NCBI RefSeq assembly: GCF_008253865.1
Contig: NZ_CP042331.1
Location: 2,418,001 to 2,482,000 of the forward strand
From: Bosea sp. F3-2
GTDB taxonomy: Bacteria > Pseudomonadota > Alphaproteobacteria > Rhizobiales > Beijerinckiaceae
Reading direction: 5' to 3'
DNA length: 64,000 bases
The first letter of the stretch is position 1. Each line of letters starts with the position of its first letter. Position numbers and translations under genes: made by a program. The notes below the pieces were generated by a model. The model saw only the letters and a list, made by a program, of their open reading frames with translations. It was not told the origin of the DNA and did no database searches. This document shows, piece by piece, positions 62,299 through 64,000 of this stretch.

Positions 62299-63114
62299 AT
62301 GACGCCGCAAGAACGCGACGTGATCGCCGGGATTTTCGACCGCCTCAAGCAGGCGGCCAACCAGCCCCGCGACCCCGAGGCTGAGAACTTCATCGCGGAA
62401 CGCCTGCGCGAGCAGCCCTATGCGCCCTATGCCATGGCCCAGGCGGTCTATGTGCAGGAGCAGGCGCTCGCCAATCTGCACCAGCAGGTCGAAAGCCTGC
62501 AGGCGCAGCTGCGCGAGGCCGAGAAGCGAGCCAGCGAGGCCGCGGTCCCGCCGGCTGCCGGCGGCTTCCTGTCCGGCATCTTCGGCGGCGGCAGCGTGCC
62601 GCGCGCAGGGTCGGTGCCTTCCGTGACGCCACGTGCCGATGCGGCTGCCCCCTCCAGCGCCTGGAACACACAGCCGCAAGGCCAGCCGATGCAAGCCAGC
62701 CCGGTACAGGCCGCTCCGGCGCAGGCCGCCGCGCCGATGCAGCCCGGTCCATGGACCAACCAGCCGCAACAGGCCCCTGGCCGCGGCGGTGGTTTCATGG
62801 CGAGCGCCTTGACAACGGCAGCCGGTGTCGCCGGCGGTGTCGTTCTCGGCAATGTCCTCGCCAACGCCTTCAGCGGCGCGGGTGGGGCCGCCAAGGCTGC
62901 AACCCCGGCAGCGGCGGCCGATACGAGTGCCAATGCCGGCGCCAACACGCAGCAGGCGGCTTATGATGAGGGCGCCAAGGATCAGGCGGCGCAGGATCGC
63001 TCGGATTACGGCCAGGGCTATGACGGCGAGGCCAAGTACGAGCAGGCGAACAACGACGACGATGACGGTGACGATCCCGGCTTCGATTCCGGCGACGACG
63101 ACAGCTGGGTCTGA
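62299..63114 (+). CDS. DUF2076-family protein
   Basis: Periplasmic or envelope-associated protein of unknown function, 271 residues. The N-terminal DUF2076 domain starts 'TPQERDVIAGIFDRLKQAANQPRDPEAENFIAERLREQPYAPYAM', and carries a helix rich in Gln and Glu (about 50-80) that may be coiled-coil. The middle is a long Pro/Gln/Ala-rich linker. A hydrophobic Gly/Ala segment at about 165-190 could be a membrane helix or a glycine zipper. The tail is strongly acidic (long run of Asp). AGGAG six bases before the ATG at 62299 fits better than the ATG at 62293. A terminator follows. Confidence 0.88.
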   Translation: MTPQERDVIAGIFDRLKQAANQPRDPEAENFIAERLREQPYAPYAMAQAVYVQEQALANLHQQVESLQAQLREAEKRASEAAVPPAAGGFLSGIFGGGSVPRAGSVPSVTPRADAAAPSSAWNTQPQGQPMQASPVQAAPAQAAAPMQPGPWTNQPQQAPGRGGGFMASALTTAAGVAGGVVLGNVLANAFSGAGGAAKAATPAAAADTSANAGANTQQAAYDEGAKDQAAQDRSDYGQGYDGEAKYEQANNDDDDGDDPGFDSGDDDSWV

Positions 63115-63135
63115 CCCCTTCCCACGACATAACGC

Positions 63136-63167
63136 GCCCGCCTCCCTGAGAGGCGGGCGTCTTTTTT
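63136..63167 (+). terminator. Rho-independent terminator after the DUF2076 gene
   Basis: Nine-bp perfect stem GCCCGCCTC / GAGGCGGGC with a five-base loop, followed by GTCTTTTTT. It starts 21 bases after the stop codon. Confidence 0.9.
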
Positions 63168-63205
63168 GGCGTGAGCCCTTCCCTTTGTTCCCCAGAACCC
63201 ATAGG

Positions 63206-63220
63206 TTAGAATTATTCTAA
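63206..63220. promoter_or_regulatory. Irr-type iron-control element upstream of mbfA
   Basis: Perfect palindrome TTAGAA-TTA-TTCTAA, matching the ICE consensus (TTTAGAA-N3-TTCTAAA) bound by the iron regulator Irr in Bradyrhizobium and relatives. It overlaps a likely -10 box (TAGAAT) with a TTGTTC -35 about 16 bases upstream, so Irr binding should block transcription when iron is low. It lies 15 bp before the mbfA start codon. Confidence 0.85.
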
Positions 63221-63234
63221 TCTATGGACTTCCC

Positions 63235-64000
63235 ATGAAGCGCGTCACTGATCTCGACGAGGCCGAAATCCTCGCCCTTGCCATCGCGAACGAGGAGGAG
63301 GATGCCCGCATCTACCTCTCCTTCGCCCAGCGCCTGCGCGCCAACTACCCGCATTCGGCGCGGATGTTCGAGGAGATGGCGACCGAGGAGCAAGGCCATC
63401 GCCACAGTCTGCTCACGCTTTATGAAAGCCGTTTCGGCAAGGAGCTGCCACACATCACCCGGCAGGATGTGAAAGGCTTCCTCAAGCGCAATCCTGTCTG
63501 GCTGCACGAAGACCTGCAGCTCGATGCAGCGCGTCGGCATGCCGCCCTGATGGAGCTCGAAGCGAGCCGCTTCTATGCCGATGCGGCTCAGCGCGCCTTC
63601 GACACCAGCACCCGAAAGCTCCTCGCCGATCTCGCCGAAGCGGAGCGCCAACATGAAAGCCTGGCCGAACGGCTCGGCGAAGAGCTCAAGACCTCGGGTG
63701 CCGCCAATGAGGAAGAAGAGACACGCAAGCGGCTCTTCGTCCTCCAGATCGTCCAGCCGGCGCTCGCCGGGCTGATCGACGGCTCGATCTCGACGCTGGC
63801 GCCGATCTTCGCCGCAGCCTTCGCGACGCATGATTCCTGGAACGCCTTCGTCGTCGGCCTCGCCGCCTCGCTCGGCGCGGGCATCAGCATGGGTCTGACC
63901 GAAGCGCTCTCCGACGACGGGGTGGTGACGGGACGTGGCCATCCTTGGGTGCGCGGCGCCGCCTGCGGCATCGCGACCGCGATCGGCGGGCTCGGCCACA
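63235..64000 (+). CDS. mbfA: Membrane-bound ferritin MbfA-like protein, N-terminal part
   Basis: Iron exporter with a ferritin-like domain fused to a VIT1-type membrane part; known in Bradyrhizobium and Agrobacterium as MbfA. About 255 residues are visible before the right edge cuts the gene. The ferritin-like domain has 'LAIANEEEDARIYLSFAQRL' and 'FEEMATEEQGHRHSLL', then a second helix pair with 'AEAERQHESLAERL'. Together these give the paired Glu/His di-iron ligands. The membrane part starts near 170 ('QPALAGLIDGSISTLAPIFAAAFA'). An Irr-type box lies just upstream. The C-terminus is missing. Confidence 0.92.
   Translation, partial: MKRVTDLDEAEILALAIANEEEDARIYLSFAQRLRANYPHSARMFEEMATEEQGHRHSLLTLYESRFGKELPHITRQDVKGFLKRNPVWLHEDLQLDAARRHAALMELEASRFYADAAQRAFDTSTRKLLADLAEAERQHESLAERLGEELKTSGAANEEEETRKRLFVLQIVQPALAGLIDGSISTLAPIFAAAFATHDSWNAFVVGLAASLGAGISMGLTEALSDDGVVTGRGHPWVRGAACGIATAIGGLGH

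Overview
The window is high-GC, gene-dense chromosomal DNA from an alphaproteobacterium of the order Hyphomicrobiales (Rhizobiales). The look is Bosea-like, but that genus call is inference only. Supports are a 2130-residue homologue of the polar-growth protein GPR/RgsE, an Irr-type iron box in front of an mbfA-like gene, a SoxR-regulated flavin reductase, intergenic palindromes of rhizobial type, and many ABC importers for nitrogen compounds. No rRNA, tRNA, CRISPR array, transposase or prophage was recognised. I support 53 protein genes; the last is cut by the right edge.

Region by region. 1-2.8 kb: a lone family-5 peptide-binding protein and a D-amino-acid aminotransferase. 2.9-14.4 kb: a purine locus with guanine deaminase on the minus strand, divergent from xdhA-xdhB-xdhC and a complete BMP/Nup-type ABC importer (ATPase, two permeases, binding protein). 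14.7-18.2 kb: HU, a vWA protein, a small membrane protein, UspA, a 2Fe-2S ferredoxin and an Hpt protein. 18.5-24.9 kb: the giant GPR/RgsE-like protein, built from repeats whose lengths are multiples of 11 residues. 25-29.6 kb: a DnaB-like mini ATPase and an Mla-type lipid transport operon (STAS-MlaE, MlaF, MlaD, auxiliary lipoprotein). 29.9-34.7 kb: a conserved unknown, an NMT1/THI5-type importer and a creatininase-family amidohydrolase. 34.9-41.6 kb: soxR/FMN reductase, a metallo-beta-lactamase-fold hydrolase, the malonate pair MatB/malonyl-CoA decarboxylase, and an OtnK-type kinase.

41.9-48.6 kb: a dipeptide-type importer lacking ATPase genes, a gamma-glutamyltransferase-like Ntn hydrolase, a DUF1028 protein and a small beta-helical spike-like protein. 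48.6-59.7 kb: a ten-gene minus-strand block that probably scavenges N-carbamoyl, D- and amide amino compounds (HyuC-type hydrolase, amidase, second ATPase-less importer, N-carbamoyl-D-amino acid hydrolase, amidohydrolase, GNAT, RidA, DSD1-type PLP enzyme). 59.8-64 kb: a MATE exporter, a lipoprotein L,D-transpeptidase, a DUF2076 protein and the start of mbfA.

The unifying theme is uptake and breakdown of organic nitrogen: purines, peptides, gamma-glutamyl-like amides, N-carbamoyl and D-amino acids. A second theme is intergenic palindromes. About ten copies of a ~80-140 bp element with CGTCAT/ATGACG-type ends, two inverted copies of a GC-rich element, and three copies of a short CCACTTTT hairpin sit between genes, several of them inside operons.
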